NCBI GenBank assembly: GCA_040902105.1
Contig: JBBDXW010000077.1
Location: 1 to 10,266, forward strand
Source: IDS-8 sp040902105
GTDB taxonomy: Bacteria > Pseudomonadota > Gammaproteobacteria > Steroidobacterales > Woeseiaceae
Direction: 5' to 3'
Length of the DNA: 10,266 nucleotides
Shown: positions 1 to 6,484 of the stretch, piece by piece
Layout: each line of letters starts with the position of its first letter
Numbering within the stretch: position 1 is the stretch's first letter
Notes under the pieces: generated by a model
Databases searched by the model: none
Told to the model about the DNA's origin: nothing
Seen by the model: only the letters and a program-made list of their open reading frames with translations
Program-made: the position numbers and the translations under genes

Positions 1-62
1 CCTGAAAAGCCCTCCCCCCGGTCGCGGCTCCGCTGAGACGTTGTGGCGTTCATGAACAATGC
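1..62 (-). repeat. Interspersed 3'-tail repeat, copy 1 (cut by window edge)
   Basis: This stretch lies 10 bp past the rubredoxin stop codon. Its reverse complement matches positions 10170-10231 over 62 bp without gaps, with 51 identities counted by eye. Shared landmarks are a CCCTCCCCCC run, a CTCCGC-GAGACG block and a GTTCATG-ACAATGC end. Strand is given as the direction in which it follows the rubredoxin gene. It probably continues left of the window, because copy 3 is followed at once by a 7-bp-stem hairpin that would map before base 1. It could be a REP-type intergenic repeat or a transcript-end structure. No coding capacity is seen. Confidence 0.7.
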
Positions 63-72
63 TATTGCGCCC

Positions 73-237
73 TCAAACTTCGACCATTTCGAAATCTTCC
101 TTGCCCGCGCCGCAATCCGGGCAGCGCCATGAAAGAGGCACGTCGTCCCAGCGGGTGCCGGGCGGGATCCCGCCTTCGGGATCTCCCTCCGCCTCGTCAA
201 AAATGAACCCGCAAATGAGACACATGTAGGTTTTCAT
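73..237 (-). CDS. Rubredoxin
   Basis: This is a 54-residue one-iron electron carrier of the cytoplasm. The two metal-binding knuckles are visible as C6-L-I-C9-G and C39-P-D-C42-G, which together ligate a single Fe through four cysteines. Other family hallmarks are Y4, the D14...D19-P20 stretch, the PPGTRWDDVP loop at 25-34, W37, and the G45-K-E-D-F49 end. The length is normal for a stand-alone rubredoxin, with no extra domain. The start is fixed by the conserved MKTYMC opening, although no good Shine-Dalgarno sequence precedes it. It is divergent from hemL. In several gammaproteobacteria a rubredoxin sits beside hemL and thiamine genes (general knowledge); no thiamine gene is present here. 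The redox partner cannot be inferred from the sequence. Confidence 0.95.
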   Translation of the reverse strand: MKTYMCLICGFIFDEAEGDPEGGIPPGTRWDDVPLSWRCPDCGAGKEDFEMVEV

Positions 238-275
238 AACGCGCCGGTTTCGTCACCGCAAAGCTGGATGATGCG

Positions 276-284
276 CACAGTGTA
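276..284 (-). promoter_or_regulatory. Candidate extended -10 element for the rubredoxin gene
   Basis: Read on the minus strand, the hexamer TACACT (284 to 279) lies about 40 bp upstream of the rubredoxin ATG. It is preceded by TGT, giving the TGn spacing of an extended -10. No convincing -35 box is present at 16-18 bp (CGAAAC at best). The call rests on motif resemblance only. Confidence 0.27.
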
Positions 285-357
285 ACAGGAGGCAGCGAGG
301 GGTTTCGCGCCCCCCGCCGCTTCGGTAGCATGCGCGTGAATTTCCCGGGATGGTTTT

Positions 358-1626
358 ATGACTCTCTTTGCCGAAGCGAAAAAATACATTGCCGGTGGCG
401 TCAATTCGCCCGTGCGTTCATTTGCGGCGGTCGGCGGCGATCCGCCCTTTATCCGGAGTGCGCGAGGCGCGTTGCTCGAATGCGAAGACGGCAGGCTACT
501 GATCGACTATGTCGGTTCCTGGGGACCGATGATTCTCGGCCACGCGCATCCCGCAGTGGTCGACGCGGTCACCCGCGCCGCCGCACAGGGCTTGAGCTTC
601 GGCGCACCCACCCTGCGCGAAACGGAACTGGCCAGGAAGATCTGTGAGTTCATGCCGTCCATTGAGCGGGTGCGCATGGTGAGTTCCGGCACTGAGGCGA
701 CCATGAGTGCGATACGACTGGCCCGCGGCTTCACCGGACGCGACAAGATCGTCAAGTTCGAAGGGTGCTATCACGGCCACTCAGACTCCCTTCTCATCAA
801 GGCCGGCTCCGGCGCGCTGACACTCGGAGTGCCGAGCTCGCCGGGTGTGCCGGCTGCGCTCGCGGAGCACACTGTTACCCTCGAATACAATGACCTTCAC
901 GCTGTCGCAAAGGCGTTTGCCGCCCTGGGCGAACAGATCGCCGCAATCATCGTGGAACCCGTTGCCGGCAACATGAACATGGTACTTCCGGAAGACGGCT
1001 TTCTCACCGGCTTGAGGGAGCACTGCAACCGGCACGGCTCGCTGCTGATTTTTGACGAAGTTATGACCGGATTTCGCGTGGCCAAAGGTGGGGCGCAAGA
1101 GCGATTCGGCATCCGGCCGGATTTGACGACCCTCGGCAAAATCGTTGGCGGGGGCTTGCCGGCCGCCGCTTTCGGCGGCCGCGCAGACGTCATGGCTGCG
1201 CTAGCTCCCGACGGCCCCGTCTACCAGGCCGGTACCCTTTCAGGCAATCCACTGGCGATGGCGGCGGGGTTCACTACACTCGCAGAACTCGAACGCCCGG
1301 GTTTTTACGAGGCGCTCTCGGAGAAAACGGCCGGACTGATTGAGGAGCTCTCGACCCTTGCAAGAGAGGCCGGTGTGCCCTTCGCTGCAGAAGCCTGCGG
1401 CGGCATGTTCGGGTTCGTATTCAGTCACGATGCACCGATCCGCCGCTACTCACAGGTGGCTGCCGCCGACATCGACTGCTTCCGGAAGTTTTTTCACGGC
1501 ATGCTGAATGAGAACGTCTATCTCGCCCCATCGGCGTTCGAGGCGGGCTTTATGTCTGCCGCTCATGGCGACGAGGAAATCTCGCGAACACTCGATGCGG
1601 CGCGCAAGGCATTTGCCGGACTCTGA
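358..1626 (+). CDS. hemL: Glutamate-1-semialdehyde 2,1-aminomutase
   Basis: This cytoplasmic PLP enzyme converts glutamate-1-semialdehyde to 5-aminolevulinate, the last step of the C5 route to tetrapyrroles. At 422 residues it has the usual family length. The N-terminal substrate region carries GGVNSPVRSF (13-22). The cofactor-phosphate loop is SSGTEA (109-114), followed by a YHGH motif. D233 in FDEVMTGFR should contact the pyridine nitrogen, and K261 in LGKIVGGGLP is the Schiff-base lysine, 28 residues further on as in characterised enzymes. The late QAGTLSGNPLAMAA segment is also typical. The ATG at 358 fits the family N-terminus; upstream is only a modest GGGATGG, four bases before it. The gene diverges from rubredoxin across 120 bp and converges on the LON-domain gene. 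All catalytic residues are intact. Confidence 0.98.
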   Translation: MTLFAEAKKYIAGGVNSPVRSFAAVGGDPPFIRSARGALLECEDGRLLIDYVGSWGPMILGHAHPAVVDAVTRAAAQGLSFGAPTLRETELARKICEFMPSIERVRMVSSGTEATMSAIRLARGFTGRDKIVKFEGCYHGHSDSLLIKAGSGALTLGVPSSPGVPAALAEHTVTLEYNDLHAVAKAFAALGEQIAAIIVEPVAGNMNMVLPEDGFLTGLREHCNRHGSLLIFDEVMTGFRVAKGGAQERFGIRPDLTTLGKIVGGGLPAAAFGGRADVMAALAPDGPVYQAGTLSGNPLAMAAGFTTLAELERPGFYEALSEKTAGLIEELSTLAREAGVPFAAEACGGMFGFVFSHDAPIRRYSQVAAADIDCFRKFFHGMLNENVYLAPSAFEAGFMSAAHGDEEISRTLDAARKAFAGL

Positions 1627-1667
1627 TGCCGACGGGCACGGATGCGCCCCGGGGACCCTGTGCACAA

Positions 1668-1691
1668 GTCCTGATGCAAGCGCTGCAGGAC
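1668..1691. terminator. Weak hairpin in the convergent hemL / LON-domain gap
   Basis: GTCCTG (1668-1673) can pair with CAGGAC (1686-1691) around a 12-nt loop in the 72-bp gap between two convergent stop codons. No U-run follows on either strand, so it does not look like a classic intrinsic terminator. It could be a modest transcript-end stem or chance. Confidence 0.2.
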
Positions 1692-1698
1692 CTATGCA

Positions 1699-2283
1699 CT
1701 AGTTGACGTCGACGCCGCGCACATCGCTGATCACCCGGCGCACAATCTGCAGGCGCCGAATCGGATCGTTCGTTTCCAGGCAGGCCTGTTTGTCTTCGGC
1801 ACCGAGCGGCAGGATCTCGGCAAATCGATAGCCTACCCATGCGGCATCGTCATAGCGCCGCTCGAGAGATTCATACAGGCGCCCGAGGTCATCCAGCACG
1901 CCCTCGAGAATGTGCGCGAGCGGTTTGTATTCCTCCGGAAGAGACTTGGTCGTTTGCTGCGGCAGTTTCTCGATCTCGCCGACGTTCAGGCCGTCTTGGC
2001 GGCGCTCGCCGTGTAGCAAGCGGAAGCGCTCTTCGCCGACGGCAGTAATGCCGAGCAAACCGTCACTGCCCTGGTACCAGTCGGAAATTCTCGCGAGGGT
2101 CCCGACATCGTAGGTCGTCGCAGGTCCGGATTCGCTGCCACTTTTGATCAGCAACACACCGAATGGACAATCGTTTTTCAGGCATTCGCTGACCATGTCG
2201 AGGTAGCGTGGTTCGAAAATCCTGAGCGGCAGCGGCCCCCCGGGGTACAGTACCGTGCGCAACGGAAAAAGTGGAACCTTCAT
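1699..2283 (-). CDS. LON substrate-binding-domain protein (stand-alone Lon N-terminal domain)
   Basis: The protein has 194 residues and consists of a Lon N-terminal-type domain without the AAA+ ATPase or protease parts of Lon. The family signature opens the protein: MKVPLFPLRTVLYPGGPLPL (1-20), RIFEPRYLDM (21-30) and FGVLLI (41-46). Next come the beta-rich core with VGTLARISDW and a helical C-terminal half. The family is common in proteobacteria, and its precise function is not settled; peptide or unfolded-protein binding is inferred from the Lon domain. The frame stays open upstream to a TTG at 2364 overlapping the mpl stop. The ATG at 2283 is preferred because the conserved sequence starts exactly there and a GAAG lies at suitable distance. 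It follows mpl by 73 bp on the same strand and is probably the last gene of that transcript. Confidence 0.9.
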   Translation of the reverse strand: MKVPLFPLRTVLYPGGPLPLRIFEPRYLDMVSECLKNDCPFGVLLIKSGSESGPATTYDVGTLARISDWYQGSDGLLGITAVGEERFRLLHGERRQDGLNVGEIEKLPQQTTKSLPEEYKPLAHILEGVLDDLGRLYESLERRYDDAAWVGYRFAEILPLGAEDKQACLETNDPIRRLQIVRRVISDVRGVDVN

Positions 2284-2356
2284 CGATATCTTCGTTTCAG
2301 TGAACGACGGCGTCGGCGGTATTGCAGTTCCTTCTGTACCAGCTCCGGTGTGCCCG

Positions 2357-3778
2357 CTAGTCAAGTATAGGCCGCGAGGGCGGCAATGCGAGCGTCGCAG
2401 ATGTCAGGGAGCCTTTCGGGGATTTCTGTAACGCCGCGGTCACCTGCTGCCGCACTCCGCCGAATCCGCCGTTACTCATGAATACCAGCAGGTCGCCCGG
2501 CTGCGTAAGTTCCACGAGGTCCGCCACAAGCGCATCGTAGTCGGCAAAGAGCTTCGCCCGGTCACCGAGTTCCGCGAGTCCCTGCTCGAATCCAGGTCCG
2601 AGTTCCGCGGGGCGATAAATACGCACCAGGTCGGTGCCGGCAAGCGATGACGCCAGGGATTTGTCGTGAACGCCGAGTTTCATGGTATTGGAGCGGGGTT
2701 CCAGTGCAACCACGATGCGACAGCCCGGGTAGCGCTTTCGCAAGCCCTCGAGCGAGCGGCGGATTGCGGTCGGATGGTGCGCAAAATCATCGTATATCGC
2801 TATGTCACCGACCGTCGCCGTGCGCTCCATGCGACGCTTGACGCCTGCGAATCGCAGCAGCGATTCGACCGCTGTCGCGAGGGGCACGCCGATCGAGACC
2901 GACGCCGCGACAGCGGCCACCGCGTTCTCGAGATTGTGACGTCCGCCGAGCGACCAGGACGTTTCGGCGCGCCCGCCACCCGCGGCGCTTATCGCCAGCC
3001 GGCGTTCCGCAGCATCGATAAACTCTGCATTCCAGCTGCCTGCGCCATCGAGCCCGAACGTTTCAACCGGTGTCCAGCAGCCGCGTTCGAGCACCGTCCG
3101 CAGGTTTTCGTCGCCGGCATTGACGATCAGTTTGCCGTTCTGCGGCACTGTGCGCAGCAACTGGTGGAACTGCCACACGATCGCGTCGATATCCTTGTAA
3201 ATATCCGCGTGGTCGAACTCCAGGTTGTTCAGTATGACCGTGCGGGGCCGGTAATGAACGAATTTGGCACGCTTGTCGAAAAACGCCGTGTCGTATTCAT
3301 CGGCTTCGACGACGAAAAACTCCGATTCGCCGAAACGAGCCGATGTTTCAAAATTGGCCGGTATTCCGCCGATCAGGAATCCGGGCTTCACTCCGGCCTC
3401 ATCGAGAATCCATGCGAGCATGCTGGCAGTCGTTGTTTTGCCGTGCGTTCCGGCGACTGCCAGGACATGACGCGTGCGCAACACGTGCTCAGCCAGCCAT
3501 TGCGGACCGGAACTGTAGGGCAGCCCACGGTCCAGCACGGCTTCGATGGCGGGGTTGCCGCGGCTCATGGCGTTACCGATCACGACGCAGTCGGGCGCCG
3601 GCTCGAGCTGAGAAGGGTGGTAGCCTTCGATGATGTTCACACCGAGGCGTTTCAGCTGCGTACTCATGGGCGGATAGACATTGCTGTCGCTGCCGCTGAC
3701 GCGATGACCCGCAGCAATCGCAAGCGCGGCGACCCCGCCCATGAACGTTCCGCACACGCCGAGAATGTGAATGTGCAA
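2357..3778 (-). CDS. mpl: UDP-N-acetylmuramate:L-alanyl-gamma-D-glutamyl-meso-diaminopimelate ligase (Mpl)
   Basis: Mpl is an ATP-dependent Mur-family ligase of the cytoplasm. It joins recycled murein tripeptide straight to UDP-MurNAc, bypassing MurC, MurD and MurE. The 473-residue product opens with HIHILGVCGTFMGG (2-15), the UDP-binding Rossmann motif. The ATP P-loop is GTHGKTTT (110-117). VEADEYD (157-163) and NNLEFDHADI (184-193) form the metal/acyl-phosphate centre, with GRHNLENA (279-286) and YDDFAHHPTA (329-338) further on. The frame is open for 149 codons upstream, but homology begins at the TTG at 3778, preceded by GGGGAAGAG; TTG is therefore the likely start. The gap to the upstream membrane-protein gene is 14 bp, indicating an operon. 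The length slightly exceeds the E. coli enzyme through a C-terminal tail. Confidence 0.96.
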   Translation of the reverse strand: MHIHILGVCGTFMGGVAALAIAAGHRVSGSDSNVYPPMSTQLKRLGVNIIEGYHPSQLEPAPDCVVIGNAMSRGNPAIEAVLDRGLPYSSGPQWLAEHVLRTRHVLAVAGTHGKTTTASMLAWILDEAGVKPGFLIGGIPANFETSARFGESEFFVVEADEYDTAFFDKRAKFVHYRPRTVILNNLEFDHADIYKDIDAIVWQFHQLLRTVPQNGKLIVNAGDENLRTVLERGCWTPVETFGLDGAGSWNAEFIDAAERRLAISAAGGGRAETSWSLGGRHNLENAVAAVAASVSIGVPLATAVESLLRFAGVKRRMERTATVGDIAIYDDFAHHPTAIRRSLEGLRKRYPGCRIVVALEPRSNTMKLGVHDKSLASSLAGTDLVRIYRPAELGPGFEQGLAELGDRAKLFADYDALVADLVELTQPGDLLVFMSNGGFGGVRQQVTAALQKSPKGSLTSATLALPPSRPILD

Positions 3779-3792
3779 AGCTCTTCCCCGTA

Positions 3793-4338
3793 TCAGGATC
3801 GTGCGGAAAACACCGACTGAAACCCCAGCTGCAGGATGAACGCTGCAACCGCGATTGCAATACCGACGAACCAGTGCCGCTCGATCGCGCGCGAAATAAC
3901 ATGACCCTCGACCGGCACAGACCACAGAACGATCAGGGCCGCGATGGCGCCGGCAACACCCGCCCCGAGAAATGGCTGGAACAGCACGAACTCGGCAACG
4001 AACAGGAACGTCAGGATTGCACCGCAGCCGATAATACTGGTCAGCGCCCGGACAAGGCGGCGCGAATGTCCTGAAACAAAAAGCACCGCACCGTAAAACA
4101 TCAGTCCGAGCACGTTCGCCAGGAACGTGAGCCGGAAATCCTGCGCCGCCAGCGCTTCGATGAGGACCGTCGCCGAGAAGGATGCAAAGATCATCAAGGC
4201 AACGGACAATACCAGCAGCAGCCACGAATCCGGAATATCTTCCGGGCCCTTGCGCAACGCGATGATGTCGAGAAAGGTTCGGAGAAGTAGCAGCAGGGTT
4301 CTGTCACAATAGGAGACCGGAAAGCATAATGATCGCAC
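3793..4338 (-). CDS. Conserved membrane protein of unknown function, five predicted helices
   Basis: I do not recognise a characterised function. The 181-residue product has a short amphipathic N-terminus carrying LRTFLDIIALRKGPEDIP (about 19-36). Five hydrophobic stretches follow, at about 39-63, 70-89, 98-120, 124-143 and 156-174. The FLDI-x-LRKGPEDIP block resembles the start of a conserved proteobacterial membrane family seen from memory; this is not confirmed. The chosen start is a GTG at 4338 with a good Shine-Dalgarno (AGGTGA, 5-nt spacing). The frame runs open to 4608, but that part overlaps rnd antisense and is not protein-like. mpl begins 14 bp downstream, so co-transcription is likely; a link to the cell envelope is guilt by association only. 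rnd diverges only 36 bp away. Confidence 0.78.
   Translation of the reverse strand: MRSLCFPVSYCDRTLLLLLRTFLDIIALRKGPEDIPDSWLLLVLSVALMIFASFSATVLIEALAAQDFRLTFLANVLGLMFYGAVLFVSGHSRRLVRALTSIIGCGAILTFLFVAEFVLFQPFLGAGVAGAIAALIVLWSVPVEGHVISRAIERHWFVGIAIAVAAFILQLGFQSVFSARS
4301..4330 (+). promoter_or_regulatory. Candidate sigma-70 promoter for rnd
   Basis: CTGTCA (4301-4306, four of six consensus bases) and CATAAT (4325-4330, five of six) are separated by 18 bp, ending 44 bp before the rnd ATG. If the GTG start of the divergent membrane-protein gene is right, this promoter lies inside its first codons. Motif resemblance only. Confidence 0.35.
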
Positions 4339-4374
4339 GATCGTCACCTCAACCGAAACTGTCCCCACAGCAAA

Positions 4375-5469
4375 ATGCACCCCTTTGAACTGGTCGACGG
4401 ACGCGATACTGGAAGGCTCGTTGAAGTGGTGTCCGGACAGCAGAGCATCGGTCTCGATACCGAGTTCATGCGCGAAACGACGTACTTCCCGCAGCTCTGC
4501 CTCGTGCAAATCGCAGCAGAACAGTGCATCTTCTGCGCCGACCCCCTGGCCAATGGCGACTTGGCTAACTTCTGGGACGCATTGGTGCGGCCGGCATGGG
4601 TGGTACATTCCGGCAGGCAGGACGTCGAAGTTCTGTTCCTCGCGTCCGGTCTGATGCCGGAGCGAATATTCGACACACAGATCGCCGCTGCACTACTCGG
4701 TCACGCGCCGCAGCTCGGGTATGCCGCGCTCGTATCGGAACTGTTCGGCGTCGAACTGGCGAAGTCGCATACGCGCGCGGACTGGTCCCGGCGGCCGTTA
4801 GCCGAAGAGCTTCTGCATTATGCGGCGGAAGACGTTGAGTACCTGCTGCCGGCGTACGATTTGCTCGCCGCAAGATTGGCCAAAGAAGGCCGGCTCAGCT
4901 GGGCGGAAGAGGACTCACAGGATCTGCTGGACAGGAACCTGTACGCACCCGATCCGAAAGATGCGGTGCAGCGACTGAAAGGCGCGCGCTATCTCCGCGG
5001 ACGGCCGCGGCGCGCTGCCGAAAAACTGGCTGCATGGCGCGAGCAGGAGGCGTTGCGCCTCGACCGTCCGAGGCAATGGATTCTCAAGGATTCGGTACTC
5101 CTCGAACTCGCGGCCGCCGATCCCGAAGGCGATGCGGCACTTGCCCGAACCGCCGACTTGCCGCCAAAGACGGTCCGCCGGGCCGGTCGGGAATTGCTCG
5201 GGATTCTTGCCGGTGCCCGCGCCGACGCGCGTGCCCCCGACGACTACCAACCTCCCCCGCGACCCGATGAGGCGGAAAAAAAACTCCTGAAACCCATGCT
5301 GGCGCTTGTTGCAGGGGCTGCCGAAAAACTCGGCGTTCAACCCGAGGTCCTCGCCTCCAGAAAGGACCTGACCGCGGCACTCCATGGCGAGCGCAATGTG
5401 CGCGCGTTCAGAGGATGGCGGCGCGAACTGGTCGGCGAAAAACTGCTGTCCTTACTCGAGGGTTCTTAG
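4375..5469 (+). CDS. rnd: Ribonuclease D (3'-5' exoribonuclease)
   Basis: RNase D trims the 3' ends of tRNA precursors and other structured RNAs. The DEDDy exonuclease domain fills the N-terminal half. Exo I is LDTEF with D28 and E30; Exo II has D83 in HSGRQDVEVL; Exo III has Y149 and D153 in YAAEDVEYLL. These positions are almost the same as in the E. coli enzyme. An HRDC region follows (about 200-290), recognisable by KLAAWREQEALRLDRPR and WILKDSVLLELA, with a second, more diverged C-terminal helical domain to 364. The length is typical of the family. The start at 4375 fits the family N-terminus, although the preceding Shine-Dalgarno is weak. It is divergent from the membrane-protein gene and converges on adk with 63 bp between stops. 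Confidence 0.96.
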   Translation: MHPFELVDGRDTGRLVEVVSGQQSIGLDTEFMRETTYFPQLCLVQIAAEQCIFCADPLANGDLANFWDALVRPAWVVHSGRQDVEVLFLASGLMPERIFDTQIAAALLGHAPQLGYAALVSELFGVELAKSHTRADWSRRPLAEELLHYAAEDVEYLLPAYDLLAARLAKEGRLSWAEEDSQDLLDRNLYAPDPKDAVQRLKGARYLRGRPRRAAEKLAAWREQEALRLDRPRQWILKDSVLLELAAADPEGDAALARTADLPPKTVRRAGRELLGILAGARADARAPDDYQPPPRPDEAEKKLLKPMLALVAGAAEKLGVQPEVLASRKDLTAALHGERNVRAFRGWRRELVGEKLLSLLEGS

Positions 5470-5500
5470 GAAGACGTAGCCTGTGCGCGCGTGCTCCGCG

Positions 5501-5522
5501 CTGTGCCGTTCACGAATAATGC
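5501..5522 (-). repeat. Interspersed 3'-tail repeat, copy 2 (22-bp core only)
   Basis: The stretch CTGTGCCGTTCACGAATAAT plus GC matches the end of copy 1 (41-62) at 18 of 22 positions. It also matches the reverse complement of copy 3's first 22 bases (10170-10191) at 18 of 22. A CTCCGC a few bases to the left recalls the neighbouring block of the full copies, but the C-run part is absent. It lies 10 bp past the adk stop, in the convergent rnd/adk gap, with the same orientation relative to adk as the other copies have to their upstream genes. Confidence 0.5.
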
Positions 5523-5532
5523 GGCCGGCCAC

Positions 5533-6183
5533 CTACGAAGATTGTTGCAGGACGTTCAGCAAACGCTTGTAAACCTCGTCGACCGAGCCGTCGGCATCGA
5601 TTGTCTTCAACTTGCCGCGTGAGCGGTAGTATTCGACCACGGGTTCGGTTTGCCTGCGATACACGTCCAGCCGCCCGGAAATTGTCTTTTCGTTGTCGTC
5701 TTCGCGCTGTATCAGTTCGCCGCCGGACTTCCGGCACTCGTCGATTTCCCGCCGCGAAGAAAAATGGATGTTGAGCAGCTTGCCGGTCGTCGAGCAGGTT
5801 CGTCGTCCGGTCAGGCGTTTCGTCAGAATGTCGAAATCGATGTCCATCAGTACGGCTGCGTCGAGTGGCTTGCCGATTTCATCGAGCAGATCCTCGAGGC
5901 CGTCGGCCTGTTTCAGCGTTCGCGGAAAGCCGTCCAGCACGAAGCCATTTGCCGTGTCCGGCTCTTTCAGGCGCTCGCTGATGATGCCGAGCATGATGTC
6001 ATCCGAGACGAGCCGGCCCGAATCCATGATCGCCTGAGCCTGCTTGCCGAGGTCAGTGCCCGAGGCCACGGCCGCGCGCAGCATGTCGCCCGTGGAAATC
6101 TGGGGAATGTTCCTGTCCTGCATCAGTCTTTTGGCTTGGGTGCCCTTTCCGGATCCGGGCGCCCCGAACAAGATCATGCGCAT
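5533..6183 (-). CDS. adk: Adenylate kinase
   Basis: This essential cytoplasmic enzyme interconverts ATP + AMP and 2 ADP. The 216-residue long-lid form has the P-loop GAPGSGKGTQ (8-17), the AMP-site STGDMLR (30-36), the DGFPRT motif (84-89) and lid arginines in TGRRTC (125-130). The lid (about 125-165) resembles the zinc-binding type of Gram-positive enzymes (SGGELIQREDDNE), but the four metal positions are C130, T133, C150 and S153. Two of the four usual cysteines are therefore replaced by hydroxyl residues. The first ATG is chosen because GGAAG lies 7 nt before it; a second ATG at codon 3 is less well spaced. It is divergent from pfp, with an inverted repeat between them, and convergent with rnd. 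Confidence 0.97.
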   Translation of the reverse strand: MRMILFGAPGSGKGTQAKRLMQDRNIPQISTGDMLRAAVASGTDLGKQAQAIMDSGRLVSDDIMLGIISERLKEPDTANGFVLDGFPRTLKQADGLEDLLDEIGKPLDAAVLMDIDFDILTKRLTGRRTCSTTGKLLNIHFSSRREIDECRKSGGELIQREDDNEKTISGRLDVYRRQTEPVVEYYRSRGKLKTIDADGSVDEVYKRLLNVLQQSS

Positions 6184-6201
6184 TCGATTACTTCCTTCCG
6201 C

Positions 6202-6229
6202 GAGTTCGGTGCCGGGAGTTCGGTGCCGG
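6202..6229. repeat. 14-bp tandem direct repeat, two perfect copies
   Basis: The unit GAGTTCGGTGCCGG occurs at 6202-6215 and again, directly abutting, at 6216-6229. The second unit runs into the left arm of the large inverted repeat: its GGTGCCGG is the terminal eight bases of that arm. The repeat begins 18 bp upstream of the adk start codon, next to the adk ribosome-binding site. Confidence 0.9.
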
Positions 6230-6320
6230 ACTTGGATTTTTGGACATTTCGCGAAACCCGCATCCTCTCGGTCTGTGGCTAAGCGTCAGTGAAATGTCCA
6301 AAAATCCAAGTCCGGCACCG
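6221..6320. mobile_element. Perfect 30-bp inverted repeat around a 40-bp loop: candidate MITE or REP-type hairpin
   Basis: The arm at 6221-6250 is the exact reverse complement of 6291-6320, with a 40-bp centre (6251-6290), giving a 100-bp unit. The outer ends read GGTGCCGG...CCGGCACC. The tetranucleotide GTTC lies directly outside both ends (6218-6221 and 6320-6323), consistent with a 4-bp target duplication; in that case the element proper is 6222-6319. The arm contains a TTTTT tract. There is no room for a transposase, so any mobility would be non-autonomous. The alternative is a cellular hairpin insulating the divergent adk and pfp transcription units, since as RNA it would form a very stable stem. 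Confidence 0.6.
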
Positions 6321-6484
6321 TTCAGGGCGGCATACGCTACCGGCAATTTTTGAGGAGGTCAAACCGTCCGCGAGGTGTCCCTGGCAATGAAGCGGCGCAC
6401 GGATTCCGCTATGCTTCGCGGGTACGGATCTCGCAGCTTGCAAATCCGCTTCCGGTTGTCAATCAGCACGAGGAATAAGAATCC
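6321..6484 (+). other. Upstream region of pfp
   Basis: This completes the 301-bp gap between adk and pfp. It holds a strong Shine-Dalgarno-like GAGGAGGT at 6352-6359 with no start codon within 15 bases, and a usable GAGGAA (6470-6475) nine bases before the pfp ATG. I see no convincing -35/-10 pair for pfp. A 40-codon GTG frame (6375-6497) overlaps the pfp start, but nothing supports its translation. Confidence 0.4.

Noticed and set aside
295..318. GC-rich imperfect hairpin (GCGAGGGG...CCCCCGC) between rubredoxin and hemL
   Set aside because: It is short and mismatched, lies upstream of both divergent genes where a terminator is not expected, and is easily produced by local G/C runs.
2284..2364. 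Longer LON-domain protein starting at TTG 2364, overlapping the mpl stop
   Set aside because: The added 27 residues are low-complexity Thr/Gly/Pro-rich sequence, and the conserved domain begins precisely at the ATG at 2283.
2666..3820. 384-codon open frame on the plus strand
   Set aside because: It lies antisense to mpl, is rich in Arg/His/Ala as expected for a shadow of GC-rich coding DNA, and has no recognisable motif; mpl on the other strand has all Mur-ligase motifs.
3779..4225. 149-codon in-frame extension upstream of mpl
   Set aside because: It overlaps the membrane-protein gene in another frame and its translation is Cys/Arg-rich with no family similarity. Homology starts exactly at the TTG at 3778.
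4339..4608. Upstream extension of the membrane-protein frame to the ATG at 4608
   Set aside because: It runs antisense through the start and the Exo I region of rnd; the extension is not protein-like, and the GTG at 4338 has a good ribosome-binding site.
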